Program-made: the position numbers and the translations under genes
The notes under the pieces: model-generated
The model's database searches: none
The model's input: only the letters and a program-made list of their open reading frames with translations
Told to the model about the DNA's origin: nothing
NCBI GenBank assembly: GCA_017442805.1
Contig: JAFRZA010000014.1
Span: 62,001-126,000, forward strand
Length of the DNA: 64,000 nt
Reading direction: 5' to 3'
DNA from: Erysipelotrichaceae bacterium
GTDB taxonomy: Bacteria > Bacillota_I > Bacilli_A > Erysipelotrichales > Erysipelotrichaceae
Shown here: one piece after another, positions 25,619-33,613 of the stretch
Layout of the letters: each line of letters starts with the position of its first letter
How positions within the stretch are numbered: the first letter of the stretch is position 1

Positions 25619-26417
25619 GACCGGAAAGCACCTTCAGATACTCAGCGGGCAGAATCAGCACTTCCCGGTTTTCCAGCTGAATTCCGCTGACCATGACCTT
25701 GCCCTGACCTTGGGCAATCACCTGAACGTTCAGACGGTAGGCTGACCAGTTAGTCAGATCATCAGCCGCTTCCGCGTCCAGCAGATAATAGCCTTCTTCA
25801 TCCACCAGCAGCGCCTTTTCATCCACGCACAGACCGTAAAGCTGCTGCAGGGGCATCAATACGTTCACCTTCTGTCCGCTCAGCAATTCCGCCTCGTCCA
25901 CGATTTTCAGTATCAGCCGGCAGTGCAGCTGCCGGCCCTCTTCCACGGCGATGTCATTCTTTTCTTCTATTTCCGCGATGATGAGACGGCCGTTGAGAGT
26001 AAAACTTCCCTGCTGTCCGACTCTGAGCAGGGTGTATTTTTCCACGGGTACCTGACAGTACAACCTCATTTGCCCGTCTTCCACGACGGCCTGATTGCCG
26101 GAAAGAGAAAGCAGCCAGCCGTCGCTGTCCGTCTTTAGACTGGCTGATCTGCCCCGGCTGTCGGTATAGCGGACCAGCATGTCATCTCGGCTGACCCTGT
26201 CACCTTCCTGTTTCTCGATCTTTGTGAGATAGCCGTCAAAGCAGTAATAATGGCGGTTTCCGTGCACCGTGCAGTTAAGGGTGTATTCGCTGATCAGCTT
26301 GTCATACTGGATTACGCAGCTGTCCAGCTGCGAAAGCGCGGCCCGCTTCGCCAGGGCAGTAACCAGAAAGGCGCACATAAAAACAGCCAGAATAATCAAC
26401 AGAATCCTTCTTTTCAT
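25611..26417 (-). CDS. Membrane-fusion/adaptor-like protein of the exporter
   Basis: 268 residues. One N-terminal membrane anchor (about 5-24), then an extracytoplasmic region holding a small biotinyl-lipoyl-like beta module (YLTKIEKQEGDRVSRDDMLVRY) and beta-barrel-like stretches (VEKYTLLRVGQQGSFTLNG). It lacks the long alpha-hairpin of Gram-negative MacA/HlyD, as expected in a cell without an outer membrane. A TATAAT at 26432-26437 may be its -10. First gene of the three-gene exporter operon. Weak similarity only, so the role is inferred from fold hints and neighbours. Confidence 0.7.
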   Translation of the reverse strand: MKRRILLIILAVFMCAFLVTALAKRAALSQLDSCVIQYDKLISEYTLNCTVHGNRHYYCFDGYLTKIEKQEGDRVSRDDMLVRYTDSRGRSASLKTDSDGWLLSLSGNQAVVEDGQMRLYCQVPVEKYTLLRVGQQGSFTLNGRLIIAEIEEKNDIAVEEGRQLHCRLILKIVDEAELLSGQKVNVLMPLQQLYGLCVDEKALLVDEEGYYLLDAEAADDLTNWSAYRLNVQVIAQGQGKVMVSGIQLENREVLILPAEYLKVLSGHD

Positions 26418-26463
26418 AATGACCTCAGTTAATTATATGCCGGCTGTGTTTACGATTCCTGAC

Positions 26464-27318
26464 TTACAGCGGTTTTTCGTGGAAGTTTCCGACCGTGCGC
26501 TGGCCGCTGGAAATGTTGATGAAGGCCTGCGGATCGATGCTGAGAATGGTGGCGAGCAGCTGATTGACTTCATATTCGCCCACCACGGTATACAGCACCG
26601 TTCTTTCCGTGTCGGTGTAGCCGCCGATGGCGTCGAACTTGGTGACTGAATGGTGATACTTCTGGTAGACCTCTTCGGCGATCTGTTCCGCCTTGTCAGA
26701 AATGATGATGAACGAAGAGCGCTTGTAGCGGTTGTCTACCATGTCGATGACCTGAGTGGCAACAAACTGGAAGATGATCGAATAAAGGGAAGCCTCCCAG
26801 CCGAACAGAATGCCGGAAAGGATCAGCAGGGCGGCGTTGAAGATGAACATCTGGTTCCATACCGACTTCTGCTTCTTCTTGGACATGTAGATGGAAATGA
26901 AATCCATGCCGCCGCCGCAGGCGTCTCCCGCCAGCACGCAGGCTGAGGAAATCCCGCCCAGGATACCGCCGAAGACCGAGATCAGCAGCAGGTCATCGGT
27001 TATGGCGATGTCGGGAATGACGGCGACAAAGAAGCTGCTCATCACGACATCCACCAGCGACACCAGGGTGAACCGCCGGGAAATGGTGTTGAAGACCAGC
27101 AGGGTCACGGGGATATTGAACAGCAGATACAGCAGTGAATAGTTAAGGGTAACGTTGAAGTATTTCTGCGCTGCTCTGACAAGGATCAATGAAATACCGG
27201 AAAAACCGCCGGGAACAAGATTTCCGGCGTTGACGAATGTTCTGATGTTTATGGCGGCCAGAAGCGCTGCGCACATTGACAGCAGCACGTCCTTAATCAC
27301 TTTCCTGTTTATCTGCAT
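26464..27318 (-). CDS. YitT family membrane protein
   Basis: 284 residues. Five to six membrane segments in the first 200 residues (DUF161-type, e.g. GNLVPGGFSGISLILVRAA and GDACGGGMDFISIYMSKK), then a C-terminal DUF2179-type cytoplasmic domain (RTVLYTVVGEYEVNQLLATI ... FINISSGQRTVGNF). The family is common in Bacillota; its transport activity is not firmly known. Its start lies 26 nt inside the upstream small membrane gene, so they are coupled. Confidence 0.9.
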   Translation of the reverse strand: MQINRKVIKDVLLSMCAALLAAINIRTFVNAGNLVPGGFSGISLILVRAAQKYFNVTLNYSLLYLLFNIPVTLLVFNTISRRFTLVSLVDVVMSSFFVAVIPDIAITDDLLLISVFGGILGGISSACVLAGDACGGGMDFISIYMSKKKQKSVWNQMFIFNAALLILSGILFGWEASLYSIIFQFVATQVIDMVDNRYKRSSFIIISDKAEQIAEEVYQKYHHSVTKFDAIGGYTDTERTVLYTVVGEYEVNQLLATILSIDPQAFINISSGQRTVGNFHEKPL

Positions 27319-27493
27319 TTGCCCTTTTCTTCTCCGTCATACGGTCGCGGTCATACTGGTAGTACTTGATCTCCTTACGGACATTGCGGTCAATCACTCT
27401 GAGGTTGATCATGTAGATGACAAGCGCCAGAGAGCACAGCAAAATGGCTACGATGCTGAAGAATGCGAGGTAATCACTGGTGCTTTCTAACAT
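27293..27493 (-). CDS. Small single-pass membrane protein
   Basis: 66 residues, not recognised. A hydrophobic segment (about 9-30, FFSIVAILLCSLALVIYMINL) is followed by a basic, highly charged cytoplasmic tail (DRDRMTEKKRANADK). It starts at an ATG and overlaps the YitT-like gene by 26 nt, suggesting a shared transcript and perhaps a partner role. AGGCATGTT precedes the start. Confidence 0.65.
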   Translation of the reverse strand: MLESTSDYLAFFSIVAILLCSLALVIYMINLRVIDRNVRKEIKYYQYDRDRMTEKKRANADKQESD

Positions 27494-27532
27494 AACATGC
27501 CTCCGTACAGGAAAGATTATAACATAAAGAGA

Positions 27533-28066
27533 CTATTCAGTCTCGCTGAATTCGTGACTCTCCAGAAAGTCCGCGCCTTTCTGAGTCTCGGTTGCGCACA
27601 GTCCGGGATAACCCAACTGACCAAGCACTTCATAGACCATGATGGCTACGGTGTTGGACAGATTGAGGCTTCTGGCTTCCTTGACCATTGGTAGACGGAT
27701 GCAATGGTCAAGATCAGCCTTCAGGATGTGCTTGGGAATGCCGGTAGACTCCTTACCGAACATCAGATAGATGTCTCCCTTCACCTCAGTGAAGTCAAAC
27801 TGCCGGGGATCTTTGGAGCCGTAACGGGTCAGATAATAGATGACGTCATCTTCCTTCAGTTCCTTCAGAAAATCCTGGTAGTCGACATGTTGGCGGATGG
27901 ACGCCATGTCGATGTAGTCCATGGAAGCTCTTAAGAGGTGCTTTTCATTGAAAACGAAGCCGTAGGGCTTGATCAGATGCAGGACGCTTCCGGTAGCCAT
28001 GGCGGTACGGATGATGTTGCCGGTATTCTGAGGTATCTCGGGCTGATACAGAACGATGTGGATCAT
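27533..28066 (-). CDS. trmL: tRNA (cytidine/uridine-34 2'-O)-methyltransferase TrmL
   Basis: 177 residues, SPOUT fold. It methylates the wobble base ribose of tRNA-Leu isoacceptors in characterised members. Family hallmarks are all there: LYQPEIPQNTGNIIRTAMA at the N-terminus, LMFGKESTGIP in the middle, and the knot motif CIRLPMVKEARSLNLSNTVAI. Its ATG overlaps the rdgB stop by 4 nt. Confidence 0.95.
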   Translation of the reverse strand: MIHIVLYQPEIPQNTGNIIRTAMATGSVLHLIKPYGFVFNEKHLLRASMDYIDMASIRQHVDYQDFLKELKEDDVIYYLTRYGSKDPRQFDFTEVKGDIYLMFGKESTGIPKHILKADLDHCIRLPMVKEARSLNLSNTVAIMVYEVLGQLGYPGLCATETQKGADFLESHEFSETE

Positions 28067-28644
28067 TGTTCTTCTCCGTTGAGATAAGCCAGCAGTTTCC
28101 GGGTAGCCTGACCGCGATGGGAGATGGTGTTCTTCTGATCCGGAGTCAGCTCAGCGCTGGTCTGTTCATAACCTTCGGGAATGAAGATCGGGTCATAGCC
28201 GAAGCCGTTGGTTCCCCGTATTTCCCGGGAAATGTGACCTTCCATGACGCCTTCAAAGACATGTTCGCCCAGTTCATCGATCAGGGCAATGGCGCAGGTA
28301 AAGCGGGCTCCTCTGTCCTCAGCGTTCTTCAGCCTTTTTAAGATCATTTTGTTCTTATATGTGTAGTCATGTCCGGCCAGATAGCGGGCCGAATGAATGC
28401 CCGGCTGACCCTTGAGATGATCGATGGAAAGACCGGAGTCATCGGCAATCGCCATCATGCCGGTATGATTCCAGACGCTTCTGGCCTTAATCAGGGCATT
28501 TTCAGCAAAGGTTTTACCGTTTTCTTCCGGGTCCTCATGTTCGATCTCGCTGAGATCGTGGATCCGGTAACCCAGCTTTTCCAGCATTTCCCGGTACTCT
28601 CTTACCTTATTGGGGTTTGACGTCGCAATCATGATGTCCTTCAT
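28063..28644 (-). CDS. rdgB: XTP/dITP diphosphatase (RdgB/HAM1)
   Basis: 193 residues. It hydrolyses non-canonical purine nucleotides so they are not built into DNA or RNA. Motifs: IATSNPNKVREY at the N-terminus, DDSGLSIDHLKGQPGIHSARY, and GFGYDPIFIPEG, with the SHRGQATRKL end. I chose the ATG at 28644 (MKDIMIATSN), 8 nt after GAGG, over two upstream ATGs. First gene of a two-gene operon with trmL. Confidence 0.95.
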   Translation of the reverse strand: MKDIMIATSNPNKVREYREMLEKLGYRIHDLSEIEHEDPEENGKTFAENALIKARSVWNHTGMMAIADDSGLSIDHLKGQPGIHSARYLAGHDYTYKNKMILKRLKNAEDRGARFTCAIALIDELGEHVFEGVMEGHISREIRGTNGFGYDPIFIPEGYEQTSAELTPDQKNTISHRGQATRKLLAYLNGEEQ

Positions 28645-28692
28645 AACCATCGCCTCTTTCAATTCAATTAATTTTAGCATTTATTCGCCTGA

Positions 28693-28722
28693 TTGTATCG
28701 GTTTTCCCGTTTGTGATAAAAT
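28693..28722 (+). promoter_or_regulatory. Promoter of the PlsY-like gene
   Basis: TTGTAT (28693-28698), 18-bp spacer, TAAAAT (28717-28722). Confidence 0.6.
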
Positions 28723-28748
28723 TAAAATATCAACAGGAGTTAAACAGT

Positions 28749-29390
28749 ATGGCATATGTCTGCGCAATCATCATCGGCTATCTTTTGGGCTGTGTGAACT
28801 CAGCCTATTTCCTCGGCAAGCTGCACGGCTTTGACATCCGCACGAAAGGTTCCTTTTCCGCCGGAGCGTCAAATGCCAAGATCACCATGGGCTGGCCTTA
28901 TTTCTTCATCGTATTGATCTATGACCTCTGCAAGGCAGCCTTAGCCGTCTACATTGTCGGAAAGCTGTTCCCTGATGTCTACCCCGCCAAGGTGCTGGCC
29001 GGCTGCTGCGCCGTAGTCGGTCACTGCTACCCGTTCTACCTGAACTGGAAGGGCGGCAAGGGCTTTGCCAGCTACATCGGTCTGATGGCCATCCTGGACT
29101 TCTGGTTCGCTGCCGGCTGCTCAGCAGTCTGCGTGATTGTTTCCTTCATTGTCAACTGGATCGTCGCCGGTACGCTGGTGAACATCATTTCCTTCCCGAT
29201 CTGGATGGCCGTAGTCAGAAAGGCCGACTGGCTGAGCGTACTGTTCATTTCCCTGACCACGCTGTTAATCATCTGGAAGCACAGAATGAACTTCGTAAAG
29301 CTGGCCAACCACAAGGAGATCGGCATCAACGGTAACTACGTAGGCACCAAGATCAAGGCCGAGGTTGCTCCGGGCGAAGAGGCCAAGTAA
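28749..29390 (+). CDS. Glycerol-3-phosphate acyltransferase PlsY-like membrane protein
   Basis: 213 residues with about five membrane segments. PlsY transfers an acyl group from acyl-phosphate to glycerol 3-phosphate in phospholipid synthesis. Motif 2 is good (YLNWKGGKGFASYIG) and motif 3 is acceptable (HRMNFVKLANHKEIG), but motif 1 reads SFSAGASNAKITMG rather than the usual GSGNxGAxN, so substrate or acyl donor could differ. The ATG at 28749 follows AGGAG at 10 nt. It is monocistronic, with its own promoter and terminator. Confidence 0.78.
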   Translation: MAYVCAIIIGYLLGCVNSAYFLGKLHGFDIRTKGSFSAGASNAKITMGWPYFFIVLIYDLCKAALAVYIVGKLFPDVYPAKVLAGCCAVVGHCYPFYLNWKGGKGFASYIGLMAILDFWFAAGCSAVCVIVSFIVNWIVAGTLVNIISFPIWMAVVRKADWLSVLFISLTTLLIIWKHRMNFVKLANHKEIGINGNYVGTKIKAEVAPGEEAK

Positions 29391-29418
29391 ACAGCACTGC
29401 CAATCATTTAGAAAAACT

Positions 29419-29446
29419 GATCCCTGTCAACTGACAGGGATCTTTC
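29419..29446 (+). terminator. Bidirectional terminator between the PlsY-like and MDR genes
   Basis: 11-bp stem (29419-29429 with 29432-29442), followed by TTTCTT on plus and preceded by an A-run that gives TTTTTC on minus. Confidence 0.85.
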
Positions 29447-29449
29447 TTA

Positions 29450-30451
29450 TTACCATTTGATTATTACGCCGGTGTAATGGTCCTTATCGTACATCAATCC
29501 CCGGTAGGCTTCCAGCAGCTGCTCAGCATCCGGCTCAATCTGATGACTGATGAACATTTCCACAGGCAGCTGATCTTCATTGATCAGCTTTTCGATGTAA
29601 CCAAGATAGCGCTTCATGCTGACGCGGCTGCCCGGCTGGGGTTCAAAACTGTACTTTCTGTTCAAAGCCCCAATGACCTTCAGCATCTTGGAGTGAATGG
29701 CGTAGAAGGACTGCGAAGCATTGGTCTGATAGGGCTGCCTGGGTGAACCAAGCAGGACGACCTGGCCATTGGCCCCGGTGATCTGGATGGCCTTTTCAAT
29801 GCAGGCGGAAACCCCGGCAGCGTCAACGGAAATGTCCACGCCGTCAGGCAGGTCCAGCTGAGCGAACCTGTCAAGCTGCTCTTCGGCGGGGCAGCTGATG
29901 ACTTCCCGGACTCCGGCCCTTTCAGCCAGTCTTGCCCGGCTTTCACTGGGTTCAAAGCCGATGACCCGGCAGCCGGCCATCTGGTAATAAAGCGAAACGA
30001 GAATTCCCAGGGTTCCCAGGCCGAAGACGGCAACGGTATCCCCGATCTTTACGTCAGCCGGCAGGATGCCGTTGAGAGCGATCCAGCACATTACCATGTA
30101 GGGAGCCTTCTTCATGTCGGTAGACGGATCCAGACGGTAAAGGATCGAGCCGTCACTGTGTAACGGGTCAAAGTTGTGCAGATCTGCGTGCGGACCGCTG
30201 AAAAGCACATGGTCTCCTTCCCTGAATCCTTCGATGTTGCTCTGAAGGACTATGCCGGTGCTGCAGTAACCGGGATAGGCGGGATACTTGGCGCCTTCCT
30301 TCAACTTGAAGACCCGGGAAAGTTCGGTGCCGGCGCTGATCAGCGAATACTCCGTTCTGATCCGGATCTGTCCCGGCTGGAGTTCTCCCAGTTCAACTTC
30401 TTCAATGGCGACGTCTTCCTTATCGTTAATGACCACTCTTCTGCTTTTCAT
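29450..30451 (-). CDS. Medium-chain dehydrogenase/reductase (alcohol dehydrogenase-like)
   Basis: 333 residues. GroES-like N-terminal half with EYSLISAGTELS, where classical zinc alcohol dehydrogenases have a catalytic Cys, then a Rossmann domain with GLGTLGILVSLYYQMAGCRVIG. The four structural-zinc cysteines are also absent. This resembles the zinc-independent or variant MDR group annotated as threonine/sorbitol/BchC-like dehydrogenases. The ATG at 30451 follows AACAGGAG. Substrate unknown; a sugar or polyol is possible. Confidence 0.78.
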   Translation of the reverse strand: MKSRRVVINDKEDVAIEEVELGELQPGQIRIRTEYSLISAGTELSRVFKLKEGAKYPAYPGYCSTGIVLQSNIEGFREGDHVLFSGPHADLHNFDPLHSDGSILYRLDPSTDMKKAPYMVMCWIALNGILPADVKIGDTVAVFGLGTLGILVSLYYQMAGCRVIGFEPSESRARLAERAGVREVISCPAEEQLDRFAQLDLPDGVDISVDAAGVSACIEKAIQITGANGQVVLLGSPRQPYQTNASQSFYAIHSKMLKVIGALNRKYSFEPQPGSRVSMKRYLGYIEKLINEDQLPVEMFISHQIEPDAEQLLEAYRGLMYDKDHYTGVIIKW

Positions 30452-30525
30452 GATTCTGTTCTCCTGTTTATTACATTTTACCACCTGTTTAGCGGAAACG
30501 GACAGTATGCCGATCATTTAGCGGT

Positions 30526-30555
30526 TTGATAAACTGCTTTCATTTGATATATAAT
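30526..30555 (+). promoter_or_regulatory. Promoter of tRNA-Ser
   Basis: TTGATA (30526-30531), 18-bp spacer, TATAAT (30550-30555), ending 11 nt before the mature tRNA 5' end. Confidence 0.8.
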
Positions 30556-30566
30556 TATACAGGTCC

Positions 30567-30657
30567 GGAGGATTACCCAAGCGGTTGAAGGGGGCGGTTT
30601 CGAAAACCGTTAGAAGTGTAACAGCTTGCGTGGGTTCGAATCCCACATCTTCCGCCA
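30567..30657 (+). tRNA. tRNA-Ser (anticodon CGA)
   Basis: 91 nt including encoded CCA. The acceptor stem GGAGGAT pairs with ATCTTCC, the discriminator is G, the anticodon loop TTCGAAA gives CGA at 30601-30603 (reads UCG), a long variable arm follows as in all class II serine tRNAs, and the T arm has GTTCGAATC. A CGA anticodon duplicates what a UGA isoacceptor could read, which fits a GC-leaning genome. Confidence 0.95.
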
Positions 30658-30665
30658 TCGAAAAG

Positions 30666-30695
30666 AAAAGACTGCGAACGCAGTCTTTTGTTTTC
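30666..30695. terminator. Bidirectional terminator of tRNA-Ser and yjbQ
   Basis: Perfect 10-bp stem (30666-30675 with 30680-30689), GAAC loop. T-run on plus for the tRNA; the A-run on the left gives a T-run on minus for the yjbQ gene ending at 30699. Confidence 0.9.
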
Positions 30696-30698
30696 TGA

Positions 30699-31223
30699 TT
30701 ATTCGCCGATGATGACGACCTTGCAGCGGCGGCTGCGCGGATGCGTCCGGTCGAAGTCGACGAAGTAGATGTAGCCGGTCTGGCCCATTCCCAGCTTGCC
30801 GTCTTCCAGCGCGAAGGTCTGGCTGGAGCCGATGATGGTGGCCTTCAGGTGAGCGTCAGCATTGAACAGCTCTTCTCTGGTGCCGCTGGGCAGATACTTC
30901 AGATAATCCGGCCAGGATTCGACATCCTCGAAATGCTTCAGTCCAGGATAGAAGTACTGGCCCCAGGCTGTCTGATCGGGAATGATCTTGGCCAGGACGT
31001 TGTCCAGATCCTGCTGGATGAACTCCTTGCCGTTGGGCATGGTGTCGTGAACATATTCCTCAAAGAAGACGGAGCAGGTGGTATGCGGTGAAATGACATT
31101 GACGATACCGTTCTGGATGCCGCTTCTGGCGATGATGTCCTTGACTTCCTGAGTGATGTTAACGTAAGTTGGGCTGACTCCCTTGGACTGGATGCCCGTA
31201 ATCTCTTCTCTGTAAACTGTCAT
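30699..31223 (-). CDS. YjbQ family protein (UPF0047)
   Basis: 174 residues, longer than the usual 130-140. Family features: ISPHTTCSVFFEEY near residue 45, the metal-site NADAHLKATIIGSSQ near 122, and the C-terminal RTHPRSRRCKVVIIGE. Members are small beta-rich trimers; some show weak thiamin-phosphate synthase activity, but the true role is unclear. The extra length is a mid-protein insert (TAWGQYFYPGLKHFEDVES). ATG with a weak ribosome site; it lies 18 nt after the membrane-protein gene, probably co-transcribed. Confidence 0.85.
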   Translation of the reverse strand: MTVYREEITGIQSKGVSPTYVNITQEVKDIIARSGIQNGIVNVISPHTTCSVFFEEYVHDTMPNGKEFIQQDLDNVLAKIIPDQTAWGQYFYPGLKHFEDVESWPDYLKYLPSGTREELFNADAHLKATIIGSSQTFALEDGKLGMGQTGYIYFVDFDRTHPRSRRCKVVIIGE

Positions 31224-31241
31224 TATGATAAACCCCCTAAT

Positions 31242-31796
31242 TTACTTTTTCTTCTTGCGGTTGAAGACCGACTTGTCTTTTCTTTCCTGCTGTCTTTCCT
31301 CAATCTTCTTCTTTTCTTCAGGTGAAAATTCGTTGCTCTTGTGAGCATAGGCCTTGACGGTGTCCGGATGGATCTCGTCTTCCTTGGCCAGCAGGTAATT
31401 GAACAGTTCCAGGCCGTCATTGAAGTATGAGCATTCGATCCAGTAGCGGCCTTTCACCAGCTGGGAAATATTCCTGTTTATGCGCAGGTAGATGCGCTTG
31501 GACGCCGGATTCTCCTTGATGCGGAAATCCTCGATCTGCTTGAAGTCATAGCTGTGCACCGTGCCGAAGGATCTGAAGGTGATGCGGTGATCGTCAATGT
31601 CCACTTCTTCCGGATAGGAATGGGAAATGAAGGTATTAAAGACTACATAGACGCAGGCCAGAATGGCAAAGGCCCACAAAACGTCCTTTTCGACGATGTA
31701 GCGATAGATGCTCCAGATCAGGAAAAGAGCTGCGAAATAGCCGGCGTAAGCAACGCGCACATTGTAGAACTTTTTCTGATAAACATACTTCTTCAT
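31242..31796 (-). CDS. Membrane protein with PH-like cytoplasmic region
   Basis: 184 residues, not recognised. Two membrane segments (about 16-35 and 40-57) are followed by a cytoplasmic region with alternating beta strands (RITFRSFGTVHSYDFKQIEDF, RIYLRINRNISQL) like bacterial PH-domain membrane proteins, and a very basic tail (KDKSVFNRKKKK). GGTG precedes the ATG. Probably co-transcribed with yjbQ. Confidence 0.65.
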   Translation of the reverse strand: MKKYVYQKKFYNVRVAYAGYFAALFLIWSIYRYIVEKDVLWAFAILACVYVVFNTFISHSYPEEVDIDDHRITFRSFGTVHSYDFKQIEDFRIKENPASKRIYLRINRNISQLVKGRYWIECSYFNDGLELFNYLLAKEDEIHPDTVKAYAHKSNEFSPEEKKKIEERQQERKDKSVFNRKKKK

Positions 31797-31816
31797 ATTT
31801 TCACCTCAACAAAAGA

Positions 31817-31836
31817 AGGGGCTTTTACAAGCCCCT
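31817..31836 (-). terminator. Terminator of the galactitol-type PTS operon
   Basis: 8-bp stem (31817-31824 with 31829-31836), TTAC loop, then TTCTTTT on the minus strand. It lies 15 nt after the IIC stop. Confidence 0.85.
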
Positions 31837-31850
31837 GTCTCAGTTAAAAA

Positions 31851-33197
31851 CTATTCGCCCTTGTTGACTTTTCTGATTCTGATGCCGTTGAAGATAACGA
31901 ATACGACACCGATAACAGCTAAGACAGCGTAAGCAATCGGCTGTGAGCCTAAAGTTCCAAGCTTGTACAGTAAGAAGGTCAGCGGGTTAGCACCATCGCA
32001 GATTGATGATAATGAAGCGATGTCAGTGTACTGACCGATCTCATGGCATACCTGAGTGGTCGGGCCGGCTAAGGCTGTAGCAATGTACAGACCGGCGATG
32101 ATGCAGATGATACCAACTAATAAGCTTCTGAAACCATTGCCCTTGCAGATCGGGAGAATCAGAACGAACATGAACGGGAAGACCGACAGGTCAACAGCCG
32201 GTAATACGGTATTGCCCGGTAAGGCAACAGCCAGTAATACGCTGATGGGTACCAGGATCAGGCCTAAGGTAATGGTCAGCGGGTGACCAACACCAACGGC
32301 GCTATCCAGACCGATGTACATCTTGCCCTTGCCCTGGAAGTGCTTGTCAATGAATGCTGAAGCAGCATCGCTGATCGGCATTAAGCCTTCCATTAACAGG
32401 GAAGCCATTCTCGGAATGAGTACCATGGCAGCAGCCAGGTTGACAGCAGTGGTCATGGCAGTGACGAAATTCTGTCCGCCTAAGAAACCGATAACTAAGC
32501 CTAAGACGAAGCCAACGATGACGGGTTCGCCGAAGACACCGATCTTATCCTGTAAGCCGTCTAAGGTGAAGTCAACCTTGTTCAGTCCCGGGATCTTTTC
32601 GATGATCCAGTTGCAGACTAAGGCAATCGGAGCGAAAGCGGCGGTGAAGCCGTGCGGCAGAGAAACACCAGGCATGCCTAAGGTGGTCTCTAAGGCCGGA
32701 GCGGTGATGTCGCCTAAGACGAGAACGATGATCTCGTTAACGACAGCAGCAACCAGTCCCAGCGGAACGCTCTTGGTGATGGCGGCAATCAGAGAACCGG
32801 TGAAGGCAAAGTGCCAGTAGTTCCAAACGTCGATATCAACAGTCTGAGTGGTTGAGGTAACGATCATGATGATGTTAACTAACAGACACAGAGGGATGAT
32901 ATAGGTTCCAACCTGAGTAGCGAAAGCGGCAGCAGCAGCGGCCGGCCAGCCGATGTCGATTGTTGACAGGGTCAGGCCCATTCTCTCAGACATGGAAGCA
33001 ACAGCAGTAGCCAGGTAACCCATTAAGCCGGTAGCCAGGTTTAAGCCGATCAGGCCTACGCCTACGGTTAAACCGCCACGGATGGACTTGCCTAAGCCGG
33101 CACCCATTACTAAGCCGATCAGGGTAATGATGATAGGCATCATTACGACGTTACCGGCGCCCTGGATGAAACTAAAGAAATCCAGAATGTACTTCAT
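31851..33197 (-). CDS. PTS galactitol-type transporter subunit IIC
   Basis: 448 residues, about ten membrane segments. The N-terminal stretch FFSFIQGAGNVVMMPIIITLIGLVMG and the GLDSAVGVGHPLTITLG segment are typical of the GatC family, which moves galactitol or other polyols/sugars and delivers the phosphorylated product. Start at ATG 33197, 12 nt after GGAGG; the TTG at 33206 is only 3 nt from it. Last gene of the operon IIA-aldolase-TIM-IIB-IIC. It transports the substrate; which one is not evident. Confidence 0.93.
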   Translation of the reverse strand: MKYILDFFSFIQGAGNVVMMPIIITLIGLVMGAGLGKSIRGGLTVGVGLIGLNLATGLMGYLATAVASMSERMGLTLSTIDIGWPAAAAAAFATQVGTYIIPLCLLVNIIMIVTSTTQTVDIDVWNYWHFAFTGSLIAAITKSVPLGLVAAVVNEIIVLVLGDITAPALETTLGMPGVSLPHGFTAAFAPIALVCNWIIEKIPGLNKVDFTLDGLQDKIGVFGEPVIVGFVLGLVIGFLGGQNFVTAMTTAVNLAAAMVLIPRMASLLMEGLMPISDAASAFIDKHFQGKGKMYIGLDSAVGVGHPLTITLGLILVPISVLLAVALPGNTVLPAVDLSVFPFMFVLILPICKGNGFRSLLVGIICIIAGLYIATALAGPTTQVCHEIGQYTDIASLSSICDGANPLTFLLYKLGTLGSQPIAYAVLAVIGVVFVIFNGIRIRKVNKGE

Positions 33198-33288
33198 AAA
33201 ATCCAAAATCCTCCTTTTATTTTCGTTTGGTTTTATGTCATACCGGTCTCAAATCCCCTTTGAGCCCGGTACTTAGCCAATTGTAATA

Positions 33289-33585
33289 CTATTTCTCTTC
33301 TTCTGCAAACAGTGCCTGTTCGATCTGGTCGTAGGTTGCTTCGACGTTGCGGTTAAGCAGCAGGTTCGTGGCAACGATGATCGGGCATTCGCACTTGTAG
33401 GACATGGTCAGCGTGCTGACACAAAGGTCAAAGTTCGGGCTCTTGGCCGGTACTTCGACGGCCTTGCACTGAGTGATTTCGAACTGGCCTCTGTGGCCTC
33501 TTCTAACCAATTCAGCTTCAAGCTTCTTGTTGACGACTGTGCTGGTAGCAACACCCGTACCGCAGCATAATAAGATTTTCTTCAT
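33289..33585 (-). CDS. PTS galactitol-type transporter subunit IIB
   Basis: 98 residues. The phosphorylated cysteine lies in LLCCGTGVATSTVV at the N-terminus, the exact GatB pattern. It passes phosphate from IIA to the sugar at IIC. GGAG lies upstream of the ATG. Between it and IIC is a gap of about 90 nt without a gene. Confidence 0.94.
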   Translation of the reverse strand: MKKILLCCGTGVATSTVVNKKLEAELVRRGHRGQFEITQCKAVEVPAKSPNFDLCVSTLTMSYKCECPIIVATNLLLNRNVEATYDQIEQALFAEEEK

Positions 33586-33613
33586 AAACTCAAACTCCTT
33601 TCTTATTATCCAT

